The notes below the pieces were generated by a model. It did not search any database and had not been told where the DNA came from. It saw only the letters and a program-made list of their open reading frames with translations. From NCBI GenBank assembly GCA_002869185.1, contig PKTN01000009.1:186001-250000 (forward strand): DNA of 64,000 bases, given 5' to 3'. Of this stretch, positions 25,103 through 33,495 are shown in pieces (position 1 is the stretch's first letter; every line of letters begins with the position of its first letter). This DNA is from Denitrovibrio sp. Its GTDB lineage: Bacteria > Chrysiogenota > Deferribacteres > Deferribacterales > Geovibrionaceae. The position numbers and the translations under genes are program-made.

Positions 25103-26041
25103 ATGCTTATTAAAAAGATATCAGACATCACAGAAAATGAAGTGACAGATAAAAGCCTTTACCTTTCTAGAAGAGATTTTATAAAACGCACAACCCTTAC
25201 GTCTGCGGCACTGGCGGCAGGCTTTTCGTTTATACCAAATGCTTATGGTGGCTTGAATATAGTCAAGAAGACCAACATGGCGATTGGTGAAAAGGTGACA
25301 AAAGAGAAGGCAGCAAAGTCTTATAATAATTTTTACGAGTTCACCACAGATAAGGAAGACGTAAAGAAATTGATGGAGAATTTCCCGACTGACCCTTGGG
25401 AGATAGAGATCACTGGGCTGGTAAACAAACCGCTGAAATTTTCCATAGATGAAGTGAAAAGGTTTGCTGGTACGGAAGAGCGAATCTATCGCCTGCGTTG
25501 CGTTGAGGGTTGGAGCATGGTTATTCCATGGAACGGTTTTTCGCTGAGCGAGCTTATCAAAAAGTGCGAGCCTTTAAGCACAGCGAAATATATCCAGTTC
25601 GTAACAAAGCTTAATAAAAAACACATGCCAGGAGTAAGGTCAAATGTCCTCGACTGGCCATACATCGAAGGGCTACGCATGGACGAGGCGATGAATCCAC
25701 TCGCTATGCTCGTTTTTGGCATGTATGGCGATGAGCTTCCTAATCAGAATGGCGCGCCAGTCAGAGTTATCCTGCCGTGGAAATACGGATTCAAAAGTAT
25801 AAAGTCGATAGTCAGAATAGTCTTTACAGATGAACAACCAGCAACCTCTTGGAACATAGCAGCCCCTGATGAGTACGGTTTTTACGCCAATGTAAACCCG
25901 AAAGTAGATCACCCGAGATGGTCGCAAGCGCGCGAGAGGCGGATAGGTCGTTTTGGCAAGATAGACACCCTACCTTTCAACGGATATGCCGAGCAGGTCG
26001 CAAACCTATATAAGGGTATGGATCTGAGAAGGTTCTTCTGA
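25103..26041 (+). CDS. msrP: Protein-methionine-sulfoxide reductase, molybdopterin subunit MsrP
   Basis: 312 aa. Tat signal SRRDFIKRTTLTSAALAAG near residues 22-42, then a sulfite-oxidase-fold domain with the molybdenum-ligand cysteine in YRLRCVEGWSMVIPWNG. Repairs oxidised methionines of periplasmic proteins, using electrons from the quinone pool through MsrQ. Stop and msrQ start overlap (TGATG at 26039-26043). ATG 25103 follows AAAGGAGAGG. Confidence 0.93.
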   Translation: MLIKKISDITENEVTDKSLYLSRRDFIKRTTLTSAALAAGFSFIPNAYGGLNIVKKTNMAIGEKVTKEKAAKSYNNFYEFTTDKEDVKKLMENFPTDPWEIEITGLVNKPLKFSIDEVKRFAGTEERIYRLRCVEGWSMVIPWNGFSLSELIKKCEPLSTAKYIQFVTKLNKKHMPGVRSNVLDWPYIEGLRMDEAMNPLAMLVFGMYGDELPNQNGAPVRVILPWKYGFKSIKSIVRIVFTDEQPATSWNIAAPDEYGFYANVNPKVDHPRWSQARERRIGRFGKIDTLPFNGYAEQVANLYKGMDLRRFF

Positions 26042-26619
26042 TGCGTCCTTTCAGGTGGTTTATTGGCATACTCAGCTTTTTGCCATTGGCGAATATGGTG
26101 TATCGCCTTTTTTTCACATACGATGTCGCTGACCCAGTGAAATTTCTGACAAAGGAGACAGGGGTTTGGGCTATAGTTTTTATGGTGCTGACGTTGAGCA
26201 TTACTCCACTTAGGCAGTTGACAGGTAAACCGTGGCTTTTTCCATTTAGGGCGATATTCGGTCGGTTCTTTTTTATGTATATATTTGGTCATGCAATGGT
26301 CTTTTTCGCTCTTGCGAATGCATTCAATCCCGCAGATATTATTTTGTCGATACAAAAGTCTAAGCCTATTATATTTGGGCTGATAGCATTTTTGATGGTT
26401 ATTCCGCTTATGGCGACTACTGGGCATCGTATGATAAAAAAGCTTGGGTTGGCAAAGTGGAAGAGGATACATTCACTTATCTATCCTGCATCAGTTCTGG
26501 GAGCATTGCAATATCTGACTGTTGTGAAAAAAGATATTAGCACGCCGATATTGGTATTTTTCATTGTTGCCACACTATTAGGTGTCAGAGCCTGTAAGCA
26601 CTATTTAAAAAAAACTTAA
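26041..26619 (+). CDS. msrQ: Heme-binding membrane subunit MsrQ
   Basis: 192 aa with five to six TM helices of the ferric-reductase-like b-heme family (FGHAMVFFALANAF, TGHRMIKKLGLAKWKRIHSLIYP carry the heme histidines). Passes electrons from menaquinol to MsrP. Overlaps msrP by one base and is translationally coupled. Confidence 0.92.
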   Translation: MRPFRWFIGILSFLPLANMVYRLFFTYDVADPVKFLTKETGVWAIVFMVLTLSITPLRQLTGKPWLFPFRAIFGRFFFMYIFGHAMVFFALANAFNPADIILSIQKSKPIIFGLIAFLMVIPLMATTGHRMIKKLGLAKWKRIHSLIYPASVLGALQYLTVVKKDISTPILVFFIVATLLGVRACKHYLKKT

Positions 26620-26623
26620 TAGA

Positions 26624-26944
26624 CTAACAGCACTCAGTTTCACATTTGTCTAAAACAAAAATAGCCTCTTCGTCCTCAACTTCGTCGAAGAGCTCTCCAA
26701 TGTTTGAAACGCTGGAGCACACCAGATATAAAAGTTCCTCTTTGATATCAATTTTGGCGTCCCTAGCATAATATGCCTTTGGAATCTTAGCTAAGAATTT
26801 TTCCCAATAGGCGTTACTATTCTCAGGATCTTTTAGAATGCGAATCAAGTGGTCGATGATAACGCATGCGTTTTCGAAGCAATCTATATTTTTAAAGCTT
26901 ACATAACTTTCGTGAACTTTTATCTCTTTATCACTATTAGACAT
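26624..26944 (-). CDS. cowN: CowN, protein sustaining N2 fixation in the presence of CO
   Basis: 106 aa from ATG 26944 (GAGGTT upstream). The ends match the CowN pattern: N-terminal YVSFKNIDCFENA and, near the C-terminus, LFDEVEDEEAIFVLDKCETECC (family: ELFExxxDxxALxLLDxxExECC). CowN protects nitrogenase from carbon monoxide, so the organism probably fixes nitrogen, though no nif gene lies in this window. Recognised by pattern memory only. It is convergent with msrQ. Confidence 0.72.
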   Translation of the reverse strand: MSNSDKEIKVHESYVSFKNIDCFENACVIIDHLIRILKDPENSNAYWEKFLAKIPKAYYARDAKIDIKEELLYLVCSSVSNIGELFDEVEDEEAIFVLDKCETECC

Positions 26945-27072
26945 GGTTAACCTCACAAGATAAATAATAAGCTGATTATAAACCAAAAGAGATTATTGTT
27001 CTATATCTTTGTGTTCAAGCTACTTGTGCTCTTCATATTGACATAATAATACAAGATAAATATAATCCATAT

Positions 27073-27531
27073 ATGAATAAAGAAAAAAATGGTTGTGTCC
27101 AAACAATATTGCAGATCAGGCAGTTATCTAGATTTTTGGATAAATACTCAAAATATCTTAACAATAACTACAATATAACACTCCCTCAATTGCTTTGTCT
27201 TTATGAGATAAGTGATAATGAAGAGATGAACCTCTCGCAACTCACCAAAGGTGTTAACCTTAATAACTCTGCTGTGACAGGTATTATAGATAGACTAGAG
27301 TCTAAGGGATTTGTAAAGCGTATTAAGAAAGGGACTGACCGTAGGACAATCTACTTAGAGTTGACTGAGGCTGGGCAAGAGTATGTACTGTTGTTATTCA
27401 AGATTCTTGAAAGTGATTGTTTCTTCGACAATGAAAAACTCAACGTTGAACAGATCAGAGATATTAATATAGCACTCGATAAGATCATTAAATCTTTCGT
27501 GCCTGAAGTTAAAGAGATAGAACTTACCTGA
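27073..27531 (+). CDS. MarR-family transcriptional regulator
   Basis: 152 aa winged-helix regulator: LTKGVNLNNSAVTGIIDRLESKGFVKRIKKGTDRRTIYLELTEAG in outline gives recognition helix and wing. It precedes the proVWX operon by 160 bp in the same direction. MarR-type regulators next to compatible-solute transporters (for example EctR) respond to osmolarity, so control of proVWX is plausible. Confidence 0.82.
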   Translation: MNKEKNGCVQTILQIRQLSRFLDKYSKYLNNNYNITLPQLLCLYEISDNEEMNLSQLTKGVNLNNSAVTGIIDRLESKGFVKRIKKGTDRRTIYLELTEAGQEYVLLLFKILESDCFFDNEKLNVEQIRDINIALDKIIKSFVPEVKEIELT

Positions 27532-27691
27532 ATTAACTAATTTAATTTTCATAAACTGTTTGTATATTACATTAAATTTTGCATTATTCATGTGCACATA
27601 TTTGACATATGAAATATAATGGTATAAAACATTCATATATACTAATTGTATATAGTCATTGTTATTGTAATTAAATTTATAAGGGAAACAT

Positions 27692-28921
27692 ATGTCAACT
27701 GAAGAGAAAGTAAGGATAGAGAATTTATTTAAGGTATTTGGGTCTAAGCCAAAGACAGCATTGAAAATGTTGAAAGAAGGGAAGGATAAAGACCAGATAC
27801 ATGAAGAGACTGGAATGACAATTGGTGTCCAGGATGCAAGTTTCACCATTAATAAGGGTGAGATATTCGTCGTTATGGGACTGTCTGGCTCAGGTAAATC
27901 TACGTTGGTCAGAATGCTCAACAGACTTATCGAACCGACAAGCGGAGCTGTTTATATTGACGGTGAGAATGTTTCTACTATGACTGATGATGAGCTAACA
28001 GAAGTCCGTAGAAAGAAAATGTGTATGGTGTTTCAATCTTTTGCACTTATGCCACACTTGAACGTTATAGATAACGTATCTTTTGGTCTAGAGCTTTCTG
28101 GTGTTTCAAAAGAAGAGAGATATGCCAGAGCGTCAGATGCCTTGGATCAGGTAGGGCTTACTGTTTATTCAGAAAACTACCCTGATGAGCTTTCAGGTGG
28201 TATGCAGCAGAGGGTCGGCTTGGCTAGAGCTTTGGCTGTTGATCCTGATGTCCTACTTATGGATGAAGCGTTTAGTGCACTAGACCCACTTATCAGATGC
28301 GAGATGCAAGATGAGCTAATCGCTCTTCAAGAGCACTCACAGAGAACAATCATTTTTATATCACACGACCTCGACGAGGCGATCAAGATAGGCGATCGTA
28401 TAGCTATTATGGAGGGGGGGAGAGTTGTTCAGGTTGGAACACCTGAGGAAATCCTTCAAAACCCTGCTGATGACTATGTAAGAGCGTTCTTTAAGGGTGT
28501 TGACCCAACCAATATTATCACAGCGGGTGATATCTCTAGGAACACTCAGGTGCAGGTAATAAGACACGAGGGTGATGGTCCAGCCACTGCACTCCAGAGA
28601 CTTAGAAATCATGACCGTGATTACGGTTATGTTATGAATAAAAAGAAAGAATTTGTAGGTGTCGTATCTCAAGAGAACCTACAAAGAGTATTGAAGTATA
28701 GTAAATTGGACTCGGATAACCTCTCTCTCGCTTTGATGGAAGATGTTACTCCTGTACTCTCTACAGACTCAATGCAGGATATTCTCTCTGAAGTGTCAAC
28801 AAAACCTTATCCTATTCCTGTTGTTGATGAAAATAATAAATACCTTGGGGTTATCTCCAAAAATATATTCCTCAGGACACTAGATAAGACAGAAGAGACT
28901 ATTAATGGGGAGGAGATCTAA
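27692..28921 (+). CDS. proV: Glycine betaine/proline ABC transporter ATPase ProV
   Basis: 409 aa. Walker [10 protein letters not shown], signature [15 protein letters not shown] and Walker [14 protein letters not shown], with two C-terminal CBS domains (about 280-400) that sense ionic strength. N-terminal extension [18 protein letters not shown] is typical of ProV/OpuAA. Overlaps proW by one base (TAATG at 28919). Osmoprotectant import with ProW and ProX. Confidence 0.95.
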   Translation: MSTEEKVRIENLFKVFGSKPKTALKMLKEGKDKDQIHEETGMTIGVQDASFTINKGEIFVVMGLSGSGKSTLVRMLNRLIEPTSGAVYIDGENVSTMTDDELTEVRRKKMCMVFQSFALMPHLNVIDNVSFGLELSGVSKEERYARASDALDQVGLTVYSENYPDELSGGMQQRVGLARALAVDPDVLLMDEAFSALDPLIRCEMQDELIALQEHSQRTIIFISHDLDEAIKIGDRIAIMEGGRVVQVGTPEEILQNPADDYVRAFFKGVDPTNIITAGDISRNTQVQVIRHEGDGPATALQRLRNHDRDYGYVMNKKKEFVGVVSQENLQRVLKYSKLDSDNLSLALMEDVTPVLSTDSMQDILSEVSTKPYPIPVVDENNKYLGVISKNIFLRTLDKTEETINGEEI

Positions 28922-29775
28922 TGAACTTTTTTGAATTTGAAGACAGGCTGATCCCTCTTGGCGATTGGATCCAATTTCTTGTAGATTTTTTAGTAGAAAA
29001 CTATAGAGGCTTTTTCCAGACTCTGAAATTACCAGTAGAAAAGACCCTTGAAACTCTTGAATGGGGTTTTACCTCAGCACACCCTCTTATTATAATGGCT
29101 ATTTTTGCATTTCTTGCATGGAAGCTTGCAGGTAAAAGGGTGACAATCTTCACATTGGCAACACTCTTTTTTATAGGAATGCTTGGTCTGTGGGAAGATG
29201 CAATGATAACAATGGCTATGGTTATGAGTTCGGTTATCTTTTGTGGGTTGGTAGGAGTACCTCTCGGGATAATGTCAGGTAGAAGCGATAGAGCAGAGGT
29301 AGCTATACGTCCGTTTCTGGATGCTATGCAGACAACTCCTGCTTTTGTATACATTGTTCCTGTCGTTATGCTTTTCAGTATCGGAACAGTTTCGGGTGTT
29401 CTTGCTACGATAGTTTTTGCTATGCCTCCGATCATTCGCCTTACTAGCCTTGGTATCAGACATGTTGATAAGGAACTGATCGAAGCGGCTCAAGCTTTTG
29501 GTGCGACCCCTAAACAGACACTTTTTAAAGTGCAGATTCCACTTGCTATGCCTTCTATAATGGCTGGCTTGAACCAAACAATCATGATGTCACTATCTAT
29601 GGTTGTTATAGCGGCTCTTATCGGAGCTGGCGGACTTGGAAGCCCTGTTTTTCAGGGACTAAACACTCTGGACATTGGTTTGGCTTCAGTAGGTGGTATA
29701 TCTATTGTGCTTATGGCAATGATGCTAGATAGAATAACCCAAGGACTATCAAAAAAGAGAAAGAGAAAGAAATAG
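28921..29775 (+). CDS. proW: Glycine betaine/proline ABC transporter permease ProW
   Basis: 284 aa inner-membrane permease with several TM helices and the coupling-helix EAA loop (KELIEAAQAFGATPKQTLFKVQIPLAMPSIMAG in outline). Overlaps proV; proX follows after 23 bp. Confidence 0.95.
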   Translation: MNFFEFEDRLIPLGDWIQFLVDFLVENYRGFFQTLKLPVEKTLETLEWGFTSAHPLIIMAIFAFLAWKLAGKRVTIFTLATLFFIGMLGLWEDAMITMAMVMSSVIFCGLVGVPLGIMSGRSDRAEVAIRPFLDAMQTTPAFVYIVPVVMLFSIGTVSGVLATIVFAMPPIIRLTSLGIRHVDKELIEAAQAFGATPKQTLFKVQIPLAMPSIMAGLNQTIMMSLSMVVIAALIGAGGLGSPVFQGLNTLDIGLASVGGISIVLMAMMLDRITQGLSKKRKRKK

Positions 29776-29798
29776 AAAATATATATCGGAGGAAATGT

Positions 29799-30821
29799 AT
29801 GAAGAAAATATTGATAATGCTTATTGTTTTATGCTTTGTTGCTACATCAGCAATGGCTTACAACAAAACACCTGGTAAAGGTAAGACAATTAACCCTGCA
29901 AGAGCGACATGGTCGACTGGTTTTTTCCAAGAGGCACTCGTTAGAAAGGCTTTTGAAGAGCTTGGCTACAAAGTTAAAGCTCCAAAAGATTTAGCTAACC
30001 CAATCTTTTACAAGTCAGTAACACTTGGCGACGTAGACTACTGGGTAAATGGATGGTTTCCTATCCACAATGCTCAAATGCCTAAAAACTTTCACGATAA
30101 AGCTGGAATCTACGGATATGTAGTTAAAGCTGGTGGTATGCAAGGTTACCTAGCATCTAAGAAATATATTGAGAAATACAATATTACATCACTCGCTGAC
30201 TTCAAAAGACCTGAAGTTAAGAAAGCATTCGATACAAACGGTGACGGCAAAGCTGATCTAGTTGCTTGCCCTCCTGGATGGGGATGTGAAAAGACTATCG
30301 GTATCCATATGAAAGAATATGGTCTTGAAAATGACATAAACCTTATTAAGGCTACTTACTCTGCTAGTATGGCTGGTGCACTCGCAAAGCATAAGAACGG
30401 CGAGCCTGTTCTTTTCTATACATGGACACCTAACTGGACAGTATTTAAGTTTCTTCCTGGTGAAGATGTTCTTTGGATAAACGTTCCAGAAATCAAACCT
30501 CACGAAGGTCAGAAGGGTAAAGAAAAATTCATGGTTGTGAAGGATGCTGTTGGTACTGTTACTAACCCTGTGAAGCTTGGCTTCGTTGTTAGTGATATCA
30601 GAGCGGTTGCGAATAAGAAATTCATCGCAGAGAACCCTGCAATCGAAAAATTCTTAGAAGTTTTTACACTCCCACTGAAAGACATCAGTGAGCAGAACAC
30701 TAAGATGAACGCAGGTGAGAAGAGTAAAAAAGATATCAAACGTCACGTTGCAGATTGGATAAAAGCTAATCAAGCAAAATTTGACGGCTGGCTTGAAGAA
30801 GCTAGAAAAGCTGCTAAATAA
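29799..30821 (+). CDS. proX: Glycine betaine/proline-binding protein ProX
   Basis: 340 aa periplasmic substrate-binding protein of the OpuAC/ProX type. Signal peptide 1-20 (LIVLCFVATSAMA). Aromatic residues that box the quaternary amine are visible (DYWVNGWFP, CPPGWGCEK, YTWTPNWTVF). Ends 7 bp before a strong terminator, closing the operon. Confidence 0.94.
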   Translation: MKKILIMLIVLCFVATSAMAYNKTPGKGKTINPARATWSTGFFQEALVRKAFEELGYKVKAPKDLANPIFYKSVTLGDVDYWVNGWFPIHNAQMPKNFHDKAGIYGYVVKAGGMQGYLASKKYIEKYNITSLADFKRPEVKKAFDTNGDGKADLVACPPGWGCEKTIGIHMKEYGLENDINLIKATYSASMAGALAKHKNGEPVLFYTWTPNWTVFKFLPGEDVLWINVPEIKPHEGQKGKEKFMVVKDAVGTVTNPVKLGFVVSDIRAVANKKFIAENPAIEKFLEVFTLPLKDISEQNTKMNAGEKSKKDIKRHVADWIKANQAKFDGWLEEARKAAK

Positions 30822-30827
30822 ATAATC

Positions 30828-30860
30828 AAAAGGATGTCTGAAAAGGCATCCTTTTTTTTT
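30828..30860 (+). terminator. Rho-independent terminator of proVWX
   Basis: AAAAGGATG (30828-30836), loop TCTGAAAAGG, CATCCTTTT (30847-30855) continuing into a run of ten T. Confidence 0.9.
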
Positions 30861-30942
30861 GCCTAGAGTAAGTCCTTGACTAATAAACTTCTGATTTTAT
30901 AATACAAATTATTATTAATTATTTACTTTTCTGGAGGGGTCT

Positions 30943-31968
30943 GTGGACATTCACGATATTATGAAAAAATCGAGAGCTGGCGAACAATTTACAAAAGATG
31001 AAGTTGTTCAAATGCTGTCATTCCCTACAAATTCAATAGAAACCGCAATCATTATGGGCGAAGCTGGTAAGCTTTCAAGAGAGCTTTCTGGTAATAAGGC
31101 AGAAGTGCATGGACAATTTGCACTCAATCTGGCTCCTTGCCCTGTTAATTGTGAGTTTTGTTCATTTGCTTCTCAGTATGATATATTTAAAGACCCTATC
31201 GAGCTTACTGTTGAGCAAGCAATAGATTATGCTGTTAAGTTTGATAATACACCTGAAAATACATCAGTATTCCTTATGACTACTGCTAACTATGACTTTG
31301 GCAAGCTTATGGAGATAGCCGCAGAGGTTAAGAAATCTCTTAAGCCTGAAAGTTATATGGTCGCCAATGTAGGCGATATGTCTGCGTCTCGTGCACAAAA
31401 GATGAAGGATGTCGGTTTCCATGGTGTCTACCACGCTATCAGAATGGGTGAAGGGACTGCTACTAAGGTTTCTATCAACCAAAGACTTAAATCAATCCGT
31501 ACATTTCAAGATACTGGACTGATCGTTGGTACTTGCGTAGAGCCTGTTGGACCAGAGCATACTAATGAGCAGATTGCTGATCACATACTCCTTGCGGGAT
31601 CATTTGACCCAGCTTTTAGTGGTGCTATGCGTAGGATAACTATTCCAGGTTCTGACCTTGAAAAGCACGGAATGATATCAGAGCTTCGTATAGCTCAGAT
31701 AGTCGCTGTGACAAGGCTTGCTACACCTAGAAGCGTGAAAGGGAACTGCACACATGAACCAAATGTTATAGGTGCATATGCAGGTGCGAACCTCTTTTGG
31801 GCGGAGAGTGGTGGGAATCCTCGTGACATTAAAGAGAAGACAGAAGAGGGGAGAGGCATGTCCGTTGGGGATTGTGCTAATATTTTCAAAGAGGCGGATT
31901 ACGATGTTCTCACAGGTAACTCAAACTATCTGAATAAGAGACACGCAGTATTGGCTCAGCCAGAGTAA
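30943..31968 (+). CDS. BioB-like radical SAM protein
   Basis: 341 aa from GTG 30943 behind GGAGGGG. Radical-SAM cluster motif CPVNCEFC (C-x3-C-x2-C) at about residues 66-73, with a TIM-barrel body and a BATS-like C-terminal region (FSGAMRRITIPGSDLE, GNCTHEPNVIGAYAGANLFWAESGGNPRD). Resembles biotin synthase and HydE in layout, but the biotin-synthase residues around the auxiliary cluster are not obvious. Reaction unknown. Ten bases separate it from the glyoxalase gene, so the two are co-transcribed. Confidence 0.75.
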   Translation: MDIHDIMKKSRAGEQFTKDEVVQMLSFPTNSIETAIIMGEAGKLSRELSGNKAEVHGQFALNLAPCPVNCEFCSFASQYDIFKDPIELTVEQAIDYAVKFDNTPENTSVFLMTTANYDFGKLMEIAAEVKKSLKPESYMVANVGDMSASRAQKMKDVGFHGVYHAIRMGEGTATKVSINQRLKSIRTFQDTGLIVGTCVEPVGPEHTNEQIADHILLAGSFDPAFSGAMRRITIPGSDLEKHGMISELRIAQIVAVTRLATPRSVKGNCTHEPNVIGAYAGANLFWAESGGNPRDIKEKTEEGRGMSVGDCANIFKEADYDVLTGNSNYLNKRHAVLAQPE

Positions 31969-31977
31969 AGGTGCTAT

Positions 31978-32358
31978 ATGAAAGCTAGATTTATACATAC
32001 GAATATTAATGTTTTTGATCTTGAAAAGTCTATTAAGTTTTACGACGAGGCACTTGGGCTAAAAGAGAAGAGAAGATATGAACACCCAGAAGGAAATTTT
32101 GTACTCGTATACCTTACTGATGAAACATCCGACATGGAGATAGAACTCACTTGGCTGAGAGACAGAGAAAAACCTTACAATCTTGGTGATAACGAAATAC
32201 ATCTCGCTTTCAGAGTCGATGATTTCGAAGGTTTTTATAAACGTCATAATGCTATGGAGTGTATCTGTTACGAAAATATCGAGATGGGGCTGTATTTTAT
32301 CAATGACCCAGATGGTTATTGGCTAGAGGTTGTCCCGGTAAGAGATGTTACCCAATAA
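31978..32358 (+). CDS. gloA: Lactoylglutathione lyase / VOC-family protein
   Basis: 126 aa vicinal-oxygen-chelate protein of the GloA type (FIHTNINVFDLEKSIKFYDEALGL, then MEIELTWLRDREKPYNLGDNEIHLAFRV and YFINDPDGYWLEVV in outline). Metal ligands expected at H8, E near 60, H near 80 and E near 118 are present in sequence. Detoxifies methylglyoxal if glyoxalase I; the pairing with a radical SAM gene leaves another substrate open. Confidence 0.8.
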   Translation: MKARFIHTNINVFDLEKSIKFYDEALGLKEKRRYEHPEGNFVLVYLTDETSDMEIELTWLRDREKPYNLGDNEIHLAFRVDDFEGFYKRHNAMECICYENIEMGLYFINDPDGYWLEVVPVRDVTQ

Positions 32359-32444
32359 AAGTTTTATAGCAAAATTCTAATAATATAGTATAATTCACTA
32401 ATAGTATAGTTTAGCAACAAGCATTGAAGTCATGGAGGATTAAG

Positions 32445-33404
32445 GTGCAGGCTGTAAGGTTAGGCGGATTCGACATCGCCAACGTTAGTGGACACATTCG
32501 TGGTTTTTCAAATCAGATAGCAAAAAGTATTGCGAAAATTTCGTCTGGCGATCGATTTGTGGCTGGTGGAGCTTCTGCGACCTTATCCTTTTCGGAAAGA
32601 CTCAAGAGTGCAATCAACGAAAATGTAACTATGATGAAGAGCATACGTGACAGTATTGGTTCGTACGAAGTTGCTAGAAGTGAAGCTTTGATGAAAGTAG
32701 ACGTGACCAGTAGGATCAAAGAGCTTGCTGTAGCTTATAATAATGATACCCTGACGGATTCTGAGAAAGGACAAATACAGGATCAGGTCGATGAACTTAG
32801 TAAACTTTTATATGATGAAAAGAAGATGGATTATCTTCGATCAACAATCAAAATAACAACACTAGATAACTTTGAAAATATGAAGGCTCAAGCAGATTCT
32901 TCATTAAATGTTATATCAACACATGCAGTAGGTGAGAGTTCATTTGTGTTTTTTCAAGATAATGAAATACAAAGCAAAGAGATAAGTCTCAAAAGTATCT
33001 TAGATGATAATAACTCATTTATTAATTCTTCCTCTATAGATGTTTCATCATCACAGCAATATGTATATACCTCAGAAGGGATTGAAAGAAAAAACGATAA
33101 TTACCACTATTTCGATCTCTCGTCGGAGGGTGCTCAGGCGAGCATTGACTCAGCTTTTAATGGATATGTGAGCTCGGCTGCCTCTATAACTTCCAGTATG
33201 AATATTGCAGAGATTAGACTAGACGAAATACAAAACAAACAAACAATTCTTCAAGAAGCTTTAAACAATGCGCCAGCAACTGATTTGGCAGAAGAGACTG
33301 CAAATCTGATAAAAGCACAGCTTGGTAGAGAAATGGGCGTAAATCTCCTTAAGGCTCAAAATGATCTCGAAAAAAATATGGTACTTGCCCTTTTAGTCGG
33401 TTAA
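32445..33404 (+). CDS. Divergent flagellin-like protein
   Basis: 319 aa from GTG 32445, 6 bp after GGAGG (32434-32438); the in-frame TTG at 32424 has no ribosome site. The N-terminal helix (GFSNQIAKSIAKISSGDRFVAGGASATLSFSERL in outline) and C-terminal helix (ETANLIKAQLGREMGVNLLKAQNDLEKNMVLALL in outline) match the D0/D1 domains of flagellins. The middle is short and unrelated. No other flagellar gene is nearby. It may be a minor flagellin, a hook-associated-like protein or a secreted filament protein. Confidence 0.65.
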   Translation: MQAVRLGGFDIANVSGHIRGFSNQIAKSIAKISSGDRFVAGGASATLSFSERLKSAINENVTMMKSIRDSIGSYEVARSEALMKVDVTSRIKELAVAYNNDTLTDSEKGQIQDQVDELSKLLYDEKKMDYLRSTIKITTLDNFENMKAQADSSLNVISTHAVGESSFVFFQDNEIQSKEISLKSILDDNNSFINSSSIDVSSSQQYVYTSEGIERKNDNYHYFDLSSEGAQASIDSAFNGYVSSAASITSSMNIAEIRLDEIQNKQTILQEALNNAPATDLAEETANLIKAQLGREMGVNLLKAQNDLEKNMVLALLVG

Positions 33405-33495
33405 AAAACTTTATTCATTCATAATATTTCCATGTAAGTAATCTAACTTTATTAGTGTCTATTAGAGCCACAATGATTATATTGGAGGGTTCTAA

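Noticed and set aside
25909-26472. 187-codon frame antisense to msrP and msrQ
   Set aside because: Low-complexity, basic composition typical of an antisense shadow; both msr genes are clearly real.
32380-32444. Sigma-28 promoter for the flagellin-like gene
   Set aside because: No TAAA...GCCGATAA-like pair; only an AT-rich TATAAT-type sequence is seen.
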